The position numbers were made by a program, and so were the translations under genes. From NCBI RefSeq assembly GCF_047607725.1, contig NZ_JBLKSS010000103.1, positions 1 through 8,443 on the forward strand: a DNA stretch of 8,443 nt. Direction: 5' to 3'. Numbering within the stretch: the stretch's first letter is position 1; each line of letters begins with the position of its first letter. This document shows positions 1 through 4,839 of the stretch, one piece after another. This stretch comes from JBLKSS01 sp047607725 (GTDB lineage: Bacteria; Pseudomonadota; Gammaproteobacteria; Enterobacterales; Enterobacteriaceae). The notes beneath the pieces are model-generated. The model was not told the DNA's origin, did not search any database, and saw only the letters and a list, made by a program, of their open reading frames with translations.

Positions 1-404
1 CGGACAGCGGCCTGGTGGATTTGATGCGCGATACGCCGCGCATGTTGCACCGCGAATGGGTGAAGCTGTGCTATTACCTCCCCAGGGCGCTGATATTACT
101 GGCCCTGAATTTTATCCCCGCCATTGGCCAAACGCTGGTCCCGGTGCTGTGGTTCCTCTTCAGCGCCTGGATGCTGGCGATTCAATACTGCGATTATCCG
201 TTCGATAATCATAAGGTCCCGTTTCCAGCGATGCACGCCGCGCTGCGCCGTCACAAGGTGGCGAATATGCAGTTCGGGGCGCTGGTAAGTCTGTTTACCC
301 TGATACCGGTGGTGAATCTGGTGATTTTGCCGGTGGCGGTGTGTGGCGCCACGGCGATGTGGGTGGACAAATATCGCGCCGGCCATACTGTATCCGGTTT
401 TTAA
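1..404 (+). CDS. cysZ: CysZ sulfate transporter, C-terminal part (5' end outside window)
   Basis: CysZ is an inner-membrane protein that brings sulfate into the cell for cysteine synthesis. The reading frame is open from base 3 and stops with TAA at 402-404, so the first part of the gene lies left of the window. The GTG at 15 is internal and not the start. The segment holds family-typical stretches that I recognise from enterobacterial CysZ: PRALILLALNFIPAIGQT, WFLFSAWMLAIQYCDYPFDN, NMQFGALVSLFTLIPVVNL and AVCGATAMWVDKYR. The hydrophobic membrane segments are interrupted by the conserved YCDYPFDNHKVPF loop. In E. coli, cysK lies just downstream; here phage DNA follows, so the prophage lies beside cysZ. 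No lesion is seen in the part present. The identification is by similarity remembered from the family, and is strong. Confidence 0.95.
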   Translation, partial: DSGLVDLMRDTPRMLHREWVKLCYYLPRALILLALNFIPAIGQTLVPVLWFLFSAWMLAIQYCDYPFDNHKVPFPAMHAALRRHKVANMQFGALVSLFTLIPVVNLVILPVAVCGATAMWVDKYRAGHTVSGF

Positions 405-636
405 AAACTTATCTCTTAATAAAACATACCAATACTCAATATAAGTTAATGTTATTTATTAATTTTTTATGATTTTTACCTTCATTAGGATGAGCAAAAT
501 GAAAAAGTAAATCACCAGTAAAAACAACTAATTAAAAATAGTTTTGCAGAAGGTTTTTCGCTTGATTTTTTCACTTTGTCAGCACATTCATTCGCTGACA
601 TAGGTTAAAAATCGACCAGTCCGCCTAAATGTGAAA
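405..636. other. A+T-rich non-coding boundary between cysZ and the prophage
   Basis: There is no credible gene in these 232 bases. The stretch is strongly A+T-rich, which differs from cysZ on the left and the lysis genes on the right. It contains an abortive start (ATGAGCAAAATGAAAAAG then TAA, 490-510) that encodes only MSKMKK. It also holds the long dyad described separately at 564-613. Because host sequence is to the left and phage lysis genes are to the right, the chromosome-prophage junction should lie somewhere here. I cannot see the other end, so no attachment core can be named. Confidence 0.6.
564..613. repeat. 50-bp interrupted dyad at the prophage edge
   Basis: GATTTTT (564-570) is complementary to AAAAATC (607-613), and TGTCAGC (577-583) is complementary to GCTGACA (594-600). 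The two arms are separated by 6 bases on each side (571-576 and 601-606), with a 10-base centre (584-593). The spacing is therefore exactly symmetrical. Neither strand shows the G+C stem followed by a U tract expected of an intrinsic terminator. It lies just beyond the end of Rz1, where a late transcript would end and where the prophage boundary is expected. A protein-binding or recombination site, or a weak hairpin, are all possible; the sequence alone does not decide. Confidence 0.5.
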
Positions 637-876
637 TCATTCCGTCGCTTCATACCACGACTGCCAGCGGTAGATTGTGGTGCGTAATTCACGCACACAT
701 TCCTCGGTCTGAATATCCGCCAGAAGATCTTCGTCGCTGTTCTTCCCGGCGTCACTTACCTTGCACGGTGGCATCATCAAATCCGGGGATATGGTTGGCC
801 GCGTCGATTGCACGCTGCCGCAACCGCACAGCGTCATCATCAAACCGGCATACACTACGATTCGGACTGTCAACAT
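637..876 (-). CDS. Rz1-like outer-membrane spanin lipoprotein
   Basis: Outer-membrane subunit of the spanin complex, which joins with Rz across the periplasm and disrupts the outer membrane in the last step of lysis. The 79-residue product starts MLTVRIVVYAGLMMTLCGCG: a short basic start, a hydrophobic core, and a lipobox L16-C17-G18-C19 that predicts lipidation at Cys19. The mature part has the proline-containing RPTISP and MMPP segments typical of Rz1. The gene begins inside Rz in another frame and runs 115 bases past the end of Rz, so it is an overlapped pair and not the fully nested form of lambda. The ATG at 876-874 is chosen because the lipoprotein signal begins directly after it. It is the last gene of the leftward lysis cassette. 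No lesion is seen. Confidence 0.85.
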   Translation of the reverse strand: MLTVRIVVYAGLMMTLCGCGSVQSTRPTISPDLMMPPCKVSDAGKNSDEDLLADIQTEECVRELRTTIYRWQSWYEATE

Positions 877-1105
877 ACTTCACCACATTGCGATAAACGG
901 TTCGGTAAATCACATTGGCCGCCGCGTTGGCATCAACGGCTTTCTTCTCACCGGTATTCACTGCTTTTTCTATTTCCAAGTGCTTTGCCTTAGCCTGACT
1001 ATTTACATGGTCGCTATGGGCGTACCAGCCTTTTAGATAACCGGCCCAGAATGCCCCGGAGACCACAGTAAGAACGGCAATCAGCGCGATAAGTTTTGCG
1101 TTCAT
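752..1105 (-). CDS. Rz-like inner-membrane spanin
   Basis: Inner-membrane spanin subunit, partner of Rz1. The 117-residue product has one N-terminal membrane segment (about residues 5-24, LIALIAVLTVVSGAFWAGYL), then a polar, lysine- and alanine-rich periplasmic part that could be helical. It ends with the element VCRFDDDAVRLRQRAIDAAN, which resembles the cysteine-containing C-terminal element often seen in i-spanins. It is shorter than lambda Rz. Its ATG (1105-1103) overlaps the endolysin stop in an ATGA arrangement (1105-1102), so translation is probably coupled. The Rz1 frame starts within its second half. Gene position (holin, endolysin, Rz, Rz1) agrees with the call. The frame is intact. 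Confidence 0.85.
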   Translation of the reverse strand: MNAKLIALIAVLTVVSGAFWAGYLKGWYAHSDHVNSQAKAKHLEIEKAVNTGEKKAVDANAAANVIYRTVYRNVVKYVDSPNRSVCRFDDDAVRLRQRAIDAANHIPGFDDATVQGK

Positions 1106-1629
1106 TCGTCAAGCCCCCAGCATGTCAGTTCTGCTTCCTGTTCACGCCGCAGCACCTGACCGTAACAGTCATTTGAACGGATACGGCAATCCCTGCCACC
1201 ATCAAAAATCCAGCGCCTGATTTCGGCACAGGCACCGCGGCGATCCCCGGCGTTGAGCTTTTTCCAGAACGTGGACGAAAAGCATCTGGCCGGGCCTATG
1301 CTCCACGGGCAGAATGACGCAATGCCCACTTTTTGCGTCTCGGTCAGTGGCACTCGAACATTCCTTTCCACCCAAGCCAGAGCTTTAGCCTGCTCGGCCT
1401 TATCAATTTTCTCGCATTGGTCCACAGACAACCGCATCCCTTTGACTACAGGCTTGCCGTTAACGAAGGTGGTGCCGCCGCAGATAGTCCAGACGCCGCC
1501 ACCGTCCTAGTACGCCCACGCCCGCAGCCCTTCTTTTTCATTCTGAAACTGCGACATCATTACCGTGCTCGTCGCACCGGCAGTGATTAACGCCAACATG
1601 GCTGCACTGAATTTACTTTTGCTCGCCAT
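1102..1629 (-). pseudogene. SAR-type GH24 endolysin (phage lysozyme), broken by an amber codon
   Basis: Phage lysozyme that cleaves the peptidoglycan glycan chain. The frame from ATG 1629-1627 to TGA 1104-1102 has 175 sense codons plus one in-frame TAG at 1509-1507 (codon 41). Residues about 8-25 (SAAMLALITAGATSTVMM) are weakly hydrophobic and rich in Ala/Gly/Ser/Thr, as in signal-anchor-release endolysins. The GH24 pattern E-8-D-5-T is complete: Glu33 in EKEGLRAWAY, Asp42 directly after the amber, and Thr48 in GGGVWTICGG. The stop therefore cuts between Glu33 and Asp42; in relatives this position is commonly Gln (AYQDGGGVWT), so CAG to TAG is likely. A truncated downstream frame from 1437 lacks the catalytic part. 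The start overlaps the holin end by 17 bases. A sequencing error remains possible. Confidence 0.88.
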
Positions 1630-1846
1630 CGCTCAGTGCCTTTTTTTGCCGGTAATCTTTGATTTTGAAATACAGATTGGTGAGATACGTCAAAAGACCA
1701 AAAAATACCGATGCCAGCACGCCAATAGCAGACCATTGACCCGGACTGACGGTATCCATAAGCTGAAGCAGCCAATAGCCGCCGCTTCCTAATGACGTGC
1801 CGTAGGATAGTCCCGCCGCAACGTCCGAGATGTTATTCATTTTCAT
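1613..1846 (-). CDS. Phage 21 S-type pinholin
   Basis: Small inner-membrane protein that times lysis. Pinholins make small lesions that collapse the proton-motive force and so release SAR endolysins. The 77-residue product closely resembles phage 21 S as I remember it: LSYGTSLGSGGYWLLQLMDT, then VSPGQWSAIGVLASVFFG, then LLTYLTNLYFKIK and a basic tail. Two membrane segments are visible (about residues 15-33, Gly/Ser-rich; and 38-60). The start is at ATG 1846-1844; a second ATG at 1840-1838 (codon 3) gives Met-Lys-Met, which resembles the dual-start motif of S21. The neighbour is a SAR endolysin, which is the matching partner. The end overlaps the endolysin start by 17 bases. The frame is intact. 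Confidence 0.9.
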   Translation of the reverse strand: MKMNNISDVAAGLSYGTSLGSGGYWLLQLMDTVSPGQWSAIGVLASVFFGLLTYLTNLYFKIKDYRQKKALSDGEQK

Positions 1847-1857
1847 GCCTTACCCCC
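1838..1857 (-). promoter_or_regulatory. Pinholin ribosome-binding region with two possible starts
   Basis: On the minus strand GGGGG (1857-1853) lies 6 bases before the first ATG (1846-1844), and TAAGG (1852-1848) lies 7 bases before the second ATG (1840-1838) but only 1 base before the first. Each start therefore has its own Shine-Dalgarno-like tract at a normal distance. In phage 21 the longer product, with an extra Lys, acts as antiholin and the shorter as pinholin. A similar pair is inferred here. Confidence 0.5.
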
Positions 1858-1864
1858 GCAGGGA

Positions 1865-1879
1865 ATTACACTGTGTAAT
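1865..1879. repeat. 15-bp perfect odd palindrome upstream of the pinholin
   Basis: ATTACAC-T-GTGTAAT is perfectly symmetrical about base 1872. It lies 18 bases before the holin start, directly before its ribosome-binding tract. It could be a repressor or activator operator, or a small mRNA hairpin that affects holin translation. No flanking promoter could be fixed, so the role is open. Confidence 0.5.
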
Positions 1880-1904
1880 GCCAGGGAGAGTAAGACGAGC
1901 GAGC

Positions 1905-1920
1905 GGTCGGGATCCTGACT
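1905..1920. repeat. GGTCGGGATCC palindrome, copy 1 (one imperfect arm)
   Basis: GGTCGGGATCCTGACT matches the copy at 4903-4918 at 15 of 16 positions, in the same orientation. It lies in non-coding DNA between the holin and the ail-like gene. The difference from the perfect palindrome weakens the right arm. It is not followed by a U tract on either strand, so it is unlikely to be an intrinsic terminator. Confidence 0.55.
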
Positions 1921-2021
1921 ATAAAAAGTGAATTGGATTTCAATAATATTGATTTAATTGCATTACATTAAATTTAATACATTTAAACAAACATAATTCC
2001 GGAAGTCATGACAATTAAAAA

Positions 2022-2049
2022 TTGACTGATTCAGACCAACACGTAAACT
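2022..2049 (+). promoter_or_regulatory. Candidate sigma-70 promoter for the ail-like gene
   Basis: TTGACT (2022-2027) agrees with the -35 consensus at 5 of 6 positions. It is followed after 16 bases by TAAACT (2044-2049), which agrees with the -10 consensus at 4 of 6. The start codon at 2096 is well placed for a short leader. The -10 overlaps the palindrome at 2045-2059, which would be a natural place for a repressor. This is a motif match only. Confidence 0.4.
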
Positions 2050-2059
2050 ACTGTAGTTT
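2045..2059. repeat. 15-bp perfect odd palindrome in the ail-like promoter region
   Basis: AAACTAC-T-GTAGTTT is symmetrical about base 2052 and overlaps the proposed -10 box. It is followed by TTT, so in RNA it could also form a weak A+U-rich hairpin with a short U run. Operator and attenuator are both possible; the thermal stability of the hairpin looks low. Confidence 0.45.
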
Positions 2060-2082
2060 TTTGTTGAGCCTCTTTACATGTA

Positions 2083-2087
2083 AAGGA
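2083..2087 (+). promoter_or_regulatory. Ribosome-binding site of the ail-like gene
   Basis: AAGGA lies 8 bases before the ATG at 2096 and decides the start. No other start codon with such a site is seen upstream in frame. Confidence 0.7.
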
Positions 2088-2095
2088 AATAAAAA

Positions 2096-2773
2096 ATGAA
2101 CAACATTGAGTATGCGGATTCGTTATTACTGCTATCAATAATTGCAATGCCTACCGTACATGCAGACGCAGGTGATCAAACACTCTCCTTCGGATATGCT
2201 TCTGTAAATGGTGGCTTTGCCCATGATGCCTATTCAAAAAATAAAGCTGATTATGATTCCCACATAAATGGCGTTTCTAACCTGCTCACCCATAACGCTG
2301 ACAGCGAAAAAGACCCACAGGGCGTATTCGTCCGCTATCGCTATGAATTTGACGATACCTGGGGCGTAATGGGGGCTGTAAGCTACGCTTCCAGTTCAAT
2401 GAGCAACTATTTTGAAGCAGGAAAGGCAGCAGAGAAGAAAAAGCCAAAAGAAATAGAAAAATCATTTAGTAATGACATCAAATCACGGTATGTCTCTCTG
2501 TTCATCGGCCCCACCATTAGAGCTAATGATTGGGTCAGTGCATTTGGTTTAGTCGGCGTAGCACATCAGAAGTTTGATAATTACATGCACGACTATGCAA
2601 CAACTCCCGCTAAAGAGATAAGTCATAGCTCAAGTTCAAACCAAACATCATTCGCTTATGCTTTGGGCTTGCAATTTAATGCTTATAAGAACTTTGTTAT
2701 TGATGCCGCATGGACCGGTACTGAACGAGGTAATGCTAATGGGTTTAACTTAGGCATTGGTTATAAGTTTTAA
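2096..2773 (+). CDS. Ail/Lom/PagC-family outer-membrane beta-barrel protein
   Basis: Predicted eight-stranded outer-membrane barrel of the Ail/Lom/OmpX family. Members give serum resistance, adhesion or invasion, or altered surface properties to lysogens; which of these applies cannot be told. The 225-residue product has a hydrophobic core (SLLLLSIIAMPTV) and a cleavage-like HA-DAGDQTL near residues 22-24. Alternating strands follow: TLSFGYASV, GVFVRYRYEF, WGVMGAVSYA, RYVSLFIGPTI, AFGLVGVAHQKF, FAYALGLQF and GFNLGIGYKF. It ends in Phe, the usual barrel-assembly signal. It is longer than Ail or OmpX because of polar loops, including a lysine-rich one near residues 108-125. The N-region (MNNIEYAD) has no basic residue, which is odd for a signal peptide. 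It is opposite in strand and richer in A+T than its neighbours, as expected of a moron. The frame is intact. Confidence 0.85.
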   Translation: MNNIEYADSLLLLSIIAMPTVHADAGDQTLSFGYASVNGGFAHDAYSKNKADYDSHINGVSNLLTHNADSEKDPQGVFVRYRYEFDDTWGVMGAVSYASSSMSNYFEAGKAAEKKKPKEIEKSFSNDIKSRYVSLFIGPTIRANDWVSAFGLVGVAHQKFDNYMHDYATTPAKEISHSSSSNQTSFAYALGLQFNAYKNFVIDAAWTGTERGNANGFNLGIGYKF

Positions 2774-2782
2774 GTCATACAA

Positions 2783-2803
2783 ATCCCGCACGTTGTGTGG
2801 GAT
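2783..2803. terminator. Hairpin between convergent ail-like and fibre-chaperone genes
   Basis: ATCCCGCAC (2783-2791) pairs with GTGTGGGAT (2795-2803) through 9 pairs, one of them G-U, with a 3-base loop. It lies in the 36-base gap between the two gene ends, where a shared terminator is expected. The U tract is poor on both sides: on the minus strand the stem runs into TTTGT, and on the plus strand into ATTCC. It is possibly a weak bidirectional terminator. Confidence 0.5.
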
Positions 2804-2809
2804 ATTCCA

Positions 2810-3232
2810 TCACACGGGCCGCTCCGGCCAGTCGATATCCGGCGCTTGGGTGATATCCACACGGTTCATTAGCACGCGGTACTTTTTCCACGCCAGCAAT
2901 GCCACTGTTTCCGCTTCTGTTGCCATGTCCAGGTCTACGGCATCTTCCAGTGGTGCCATAATGCGCACAGCTTCGTCCATCCGCTGCCGCTTCATGTATT
3001 CAGCATTGCGCCTGGATTCTTCAATCGTTGGTGGAGGAATATCGACCCAGCAGGGCAAGCCGTCTTTGTCCGCACCGCGCGTCTTGCCCGTTGGCCCCTG
3101 TACACAGTACTTTTCCCACAACTCGTCGCTAACGGGTTTAACATCATCCGGCCAGTTTCCATGTTCAGCGTAACCTTTCTGGTTTTCAATCAAATAGAAC
3201 GTATTCGTTTTTGCGCTATATCCGTAACTCAT
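2810..3232 (-). CDS. Tail fibre assembly chaperone (Caudo_TAP-like)
   Basis: Helps folding or attachment of the tail fibre encoded directly upstream. From ATG 3232-3230 the product has 140 residues: MSYGYSAKTNTFYLIENQKG, then WPDDVKPVSDELWEKY, then a polar middle with GLPCWVDIPPPT and EESRRNAEYMKRQRMDEAV. It ends with LLAWKKYRVLMNRVDITQAP and DIDWPERP. The final W-K-x-Y-R-x-x-x-N-R-V-D...APDIDWPxxP segment is a hallmark of this family. The longer open frame to 3286 would run into the fibre end and has no better start. The chosen ATG lies 2 bases after the fibre stop (3237-3235), with a G-rich tract (GGTGGGG) before it. The frame is intact although its fibre partner is broken. Confidence 0.92.
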   Translation of the reverse strand: MSYGYSAKTNTFYLIENQKGYAEHGNWPDDVKPVSDELWEKYCVQGPTGKTRGADKDGLPCWVDIPPPTIEESRRNAEYMKRQRMDEAVRIMAPLEDAVDLDMATEAETVALLAWKKYRVLMNRVDITQAPDIDWPERPV

Positions 3233-4176
3233 CGTCACACCCCCACCGCCCACCAATAGGATTGTGTTCCTATTGCATGCATCCATGCAGTAAAGCCGCT
3301 ATTCTCAACNTCTGCTGCAGATATGCCGTCTGATTTTACGTTGCCCAAAAATGTCATTTGAACACCGAAACACTCTCTTTGGTAACCAATAGGAAAACTT
3401 ACACGGACCGCGTTGCTGACATGCTTAACGACGCCGCCCTGAAAAATGAATCCCGACAATTCGTCCTTGTATCACCATCCGTCACGACCACCAGAAACTT
3501 GTGTGCGCGTGCGATTTTGAAGTTGATTAGTGAGCCAGCCGCTTAGATTCCCACCCCAAATGGGGCCATCGATATCGCCGTTTTCGTGATAAATTGCAGT
3601 TCTTCCCCCCAGGAAACAGTTACATTGCCGCCAAATATCGCCCCGCCACGGGCGCGAAAATTGCCTCTTTGGCTAAAAGTAAACTCGCCATTATCGTTCC
3701 CGGCGATAACATTAAGTTTCAGGGAAGCACCCTGGCCGATTTGCTCAAAATATCGAAAATCCGCACGATTACCTTCAACACCGCTTATTCGTAGTCCATT
3801 GGTTTCGCGCACATTATTTTTCTTGTCGGTGATGACGCCGAATTTATCCAGATAATCCTCACCTGTAAAATTGGCATTACCTTCGACCGTCAGCGGGCCA
3901 TTAACGGTGCCGCCGGTTTTATCGAATTTCTTTTCTGCTTCTTTGCGGATGCTCGTTAACGCCTGCTGCACGGTTTCGCTTTTACCGCCTGGCCGTTGGC
4001 TGCCAATCCGGGGCCCCATCGGGTTTCGCCAGCTCGGTTAATACATCGGCGGCACTGCCGGTGGGCGGTAACGCCGCAATCGGTGCGCCCAATTCATCAA
4101 AAGAGAGCAATTTCCCGGCTCGCTTGGCGACATCCGGTATGGGAGAAATTGCAGCTTCAGGCGCACGCAAGGCGCG

Positions 4177-4341
4177 ATTCGAGATGTCAGCGTGAAGCTG
4201 GCCGACCCGCTCGTTGGTCGCCTTATCCAATTCGGTAACGCGAGTATTCGTCGCGCTGTTGAGCGCTTCTACGTGCTGATTGGTTTTTGCATCCAGTTCT
4301 TCAACATGCTGGTTGGTTTTGCTATTCAACTCATCAGCATA
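4177..4341 (-). repeat. Five 33-bp (11-residue) repeats coding for the fibre stalk
   Basis: Residues 162-216 of the fibre align as YADELNSKTNQ, HVEELDAKTNQ, HVEALNSATNT, RVTELDKATNE and RVGQLHADISN. Position 5 is Leu in four units (Leu-like spacing in all), position 2 is Val or Ala, and the pattern T/S-N recurs at the end of each unit. An 11-residue period with hydrophobic 2 and 5 fits a hendecad coiled coil, as expected of a trimeric fibre stalk. The DNA copies have diverged, so slippage is not recent. Confidence 0.75.
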
Positions 4342-4368
4342 TCTGTTGCTCTTTTCGTGAAGCGTGTC

Positions 4369-4740
4369 NCTATAGCCTTTCGTGGCCGCATCCTGGCTAT
4401 CCAGGGGGGAGCCCAGCCGAGAGATACGATAGCCTTCGGCATTAAAGGGCAACCCCGTCAGCGGACGGCGCATNACCAAANCAATCTGGATAAAAGAACG
4501 CTGAATAGCCATCCANAGNCGGTCAAAATCCTTGTTAACCGTATCNGCCANCATGTCGCCGTTATCCTGATAATCCGTCAACCGGGTCGTTGGCACCACA
4601 CGCTCCAGCATCACNGTCGCGCCNGTGGCGGGTGGGGTAAGGAATGTCACATTGCCACCNCCCAGATTACCCGTGCCTGTCACGGNATACCCNGTATTCA
4701 CTTCGACNCCGTTAACCNTGACNTGAAGATCTGCGGCACN
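4369..4740 (-). other. Block of ambiguous bases over the fibre N-terminal domain
   Basis: Sixteen of the 17 N characters in the window lie here (4369, 4474, 4481, 4516, 4519, 4546, 4551, 4615, 4624, 4660, 4686, 4693, 4708, 4718, 4723, 4740); the other is at 3310. In the fibre frame 11 of the 16 are third codon positions, and so is 3310. They span fibre residues 29-152 and stop where the stalk repeats begin. The surrounding reading frame is undisturbed. Confidence 0.85.
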
Positions 4741-4832
4741 GATAATATAAAATTCAAACGGAAAAACCGTTGTCAGCCCGTTCGCGGTATAAATAACGTA
4801 GGGCGTCTGATTGGGTACCGACATGGCGCACT

Positions 4833-4837
4833 CTCCT
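4833..4837 (-). promoter_or_regulatory. Ribosome-binding site of the tail fibre
   Basis: AGGAG on the minus strand lies 8 bases before the fibre ATG (4824-4822), in the 15-base gap after the terL stop. It fixes the fibre start. Confidence 0.75.
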
Positions 4838-4839
4838 GG

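Larger units (their letters stand above)
1847..2095. other. Divergent intergenic region between pinholin and ail-like gene
   Basis: These 249 non-coding bases separate the leftward holin from the rightward Ail-like gene. The middle is very A+T-rich: 1921-1980 has only about one G or C in six bases. It holds an odd 15-bp palindrome close to the holin (1865-1879), one copy of the GGTCGGGATCC palindrome (1905-1920), a candidate promoter for the ail-like gene (2022-2049), a second odd 15-bp palindrome overlapping that promoter (2045-2059), and the ail-like ribosome-binding site (2083-2087). I found no convincing leftward promoter for the holin; a TTGAAA and a TATAGT occur on the minus strand near 1920-1945 but with only 14 bases between them. 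Confidence 0.6.
3235..4824 (-). pseudogene. Tail fibre with T7 gp17-type N-terminus, carrying two frameshifts and a TGA
   Basis: Receptor-binding fibre, 529 residues if repaired. The N-terminus (MSVPNQTPYVIYTANG, VFPFEFYII, FLTPPA, MLERVVPTTRLTDYQDNGD, DTVNKDFD, WMAIQRSF) is the virion-anchoring domain of T7-type fibres. Residues 162-216 are five 11-residue stalk repeats. Next come KKFDKTGGTVNGPLTVEGNA and a distal part with TAIYHENGDIDGPIWGGNL, GWLTNQL and a tip ending FTAWMHAIGTQSYWWAVGV. Three lesions interrupt it: one extra base in the GGGGCCCC run at 4010-4017 (AKPDGA to IGSQRPGG), one missing base in the G run at 3605-3610 (NVTVSW to GGRTAIYH), and TGA at 3474-3472 (GRDGW-stop-YKDELSG, probably TGG originally). 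The two indels cancel, so the tip is again in the first frame. There is a good ribosome-binding site at 4837-4833. Seventeen ambiguous bases lie in it. Confidence 0.88.

Noticed and set aside
490..510. ATGAGCAAAATGAAAAAG then TAA, considered as the remnant start of cysK, which follows cysZ in E. coli.
   Set aside because: Only Met-Ser-Lys matches the CysK start and the following bases show no further likeness. Three codons are not evidence.
1905..1920. The GGTCGGGATCC palindrome as an intrinsic terminator.
   Set aside because: No U tract follows on either strand, here or at the other two copies, and one copy lies inside terL.
2810..3286. A longer start at 3286 for the fibre chaperone.
   Set aside because: The extra 18 residues overlap the fibre tip in another frame and include a glycine run from its coding; the ATG at 3232, 2 bases after the fibre stop, begins the conserved part.
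3543..4019. 158-codon frame as a separate second tail protein.
   Set aside because: Its start lies in a frameshift overlap with the fibre, its last 20 or so residues are out of frame, and the true sequence continues in the first frame to the fibre tip. It is the middle part of one fibre gene.
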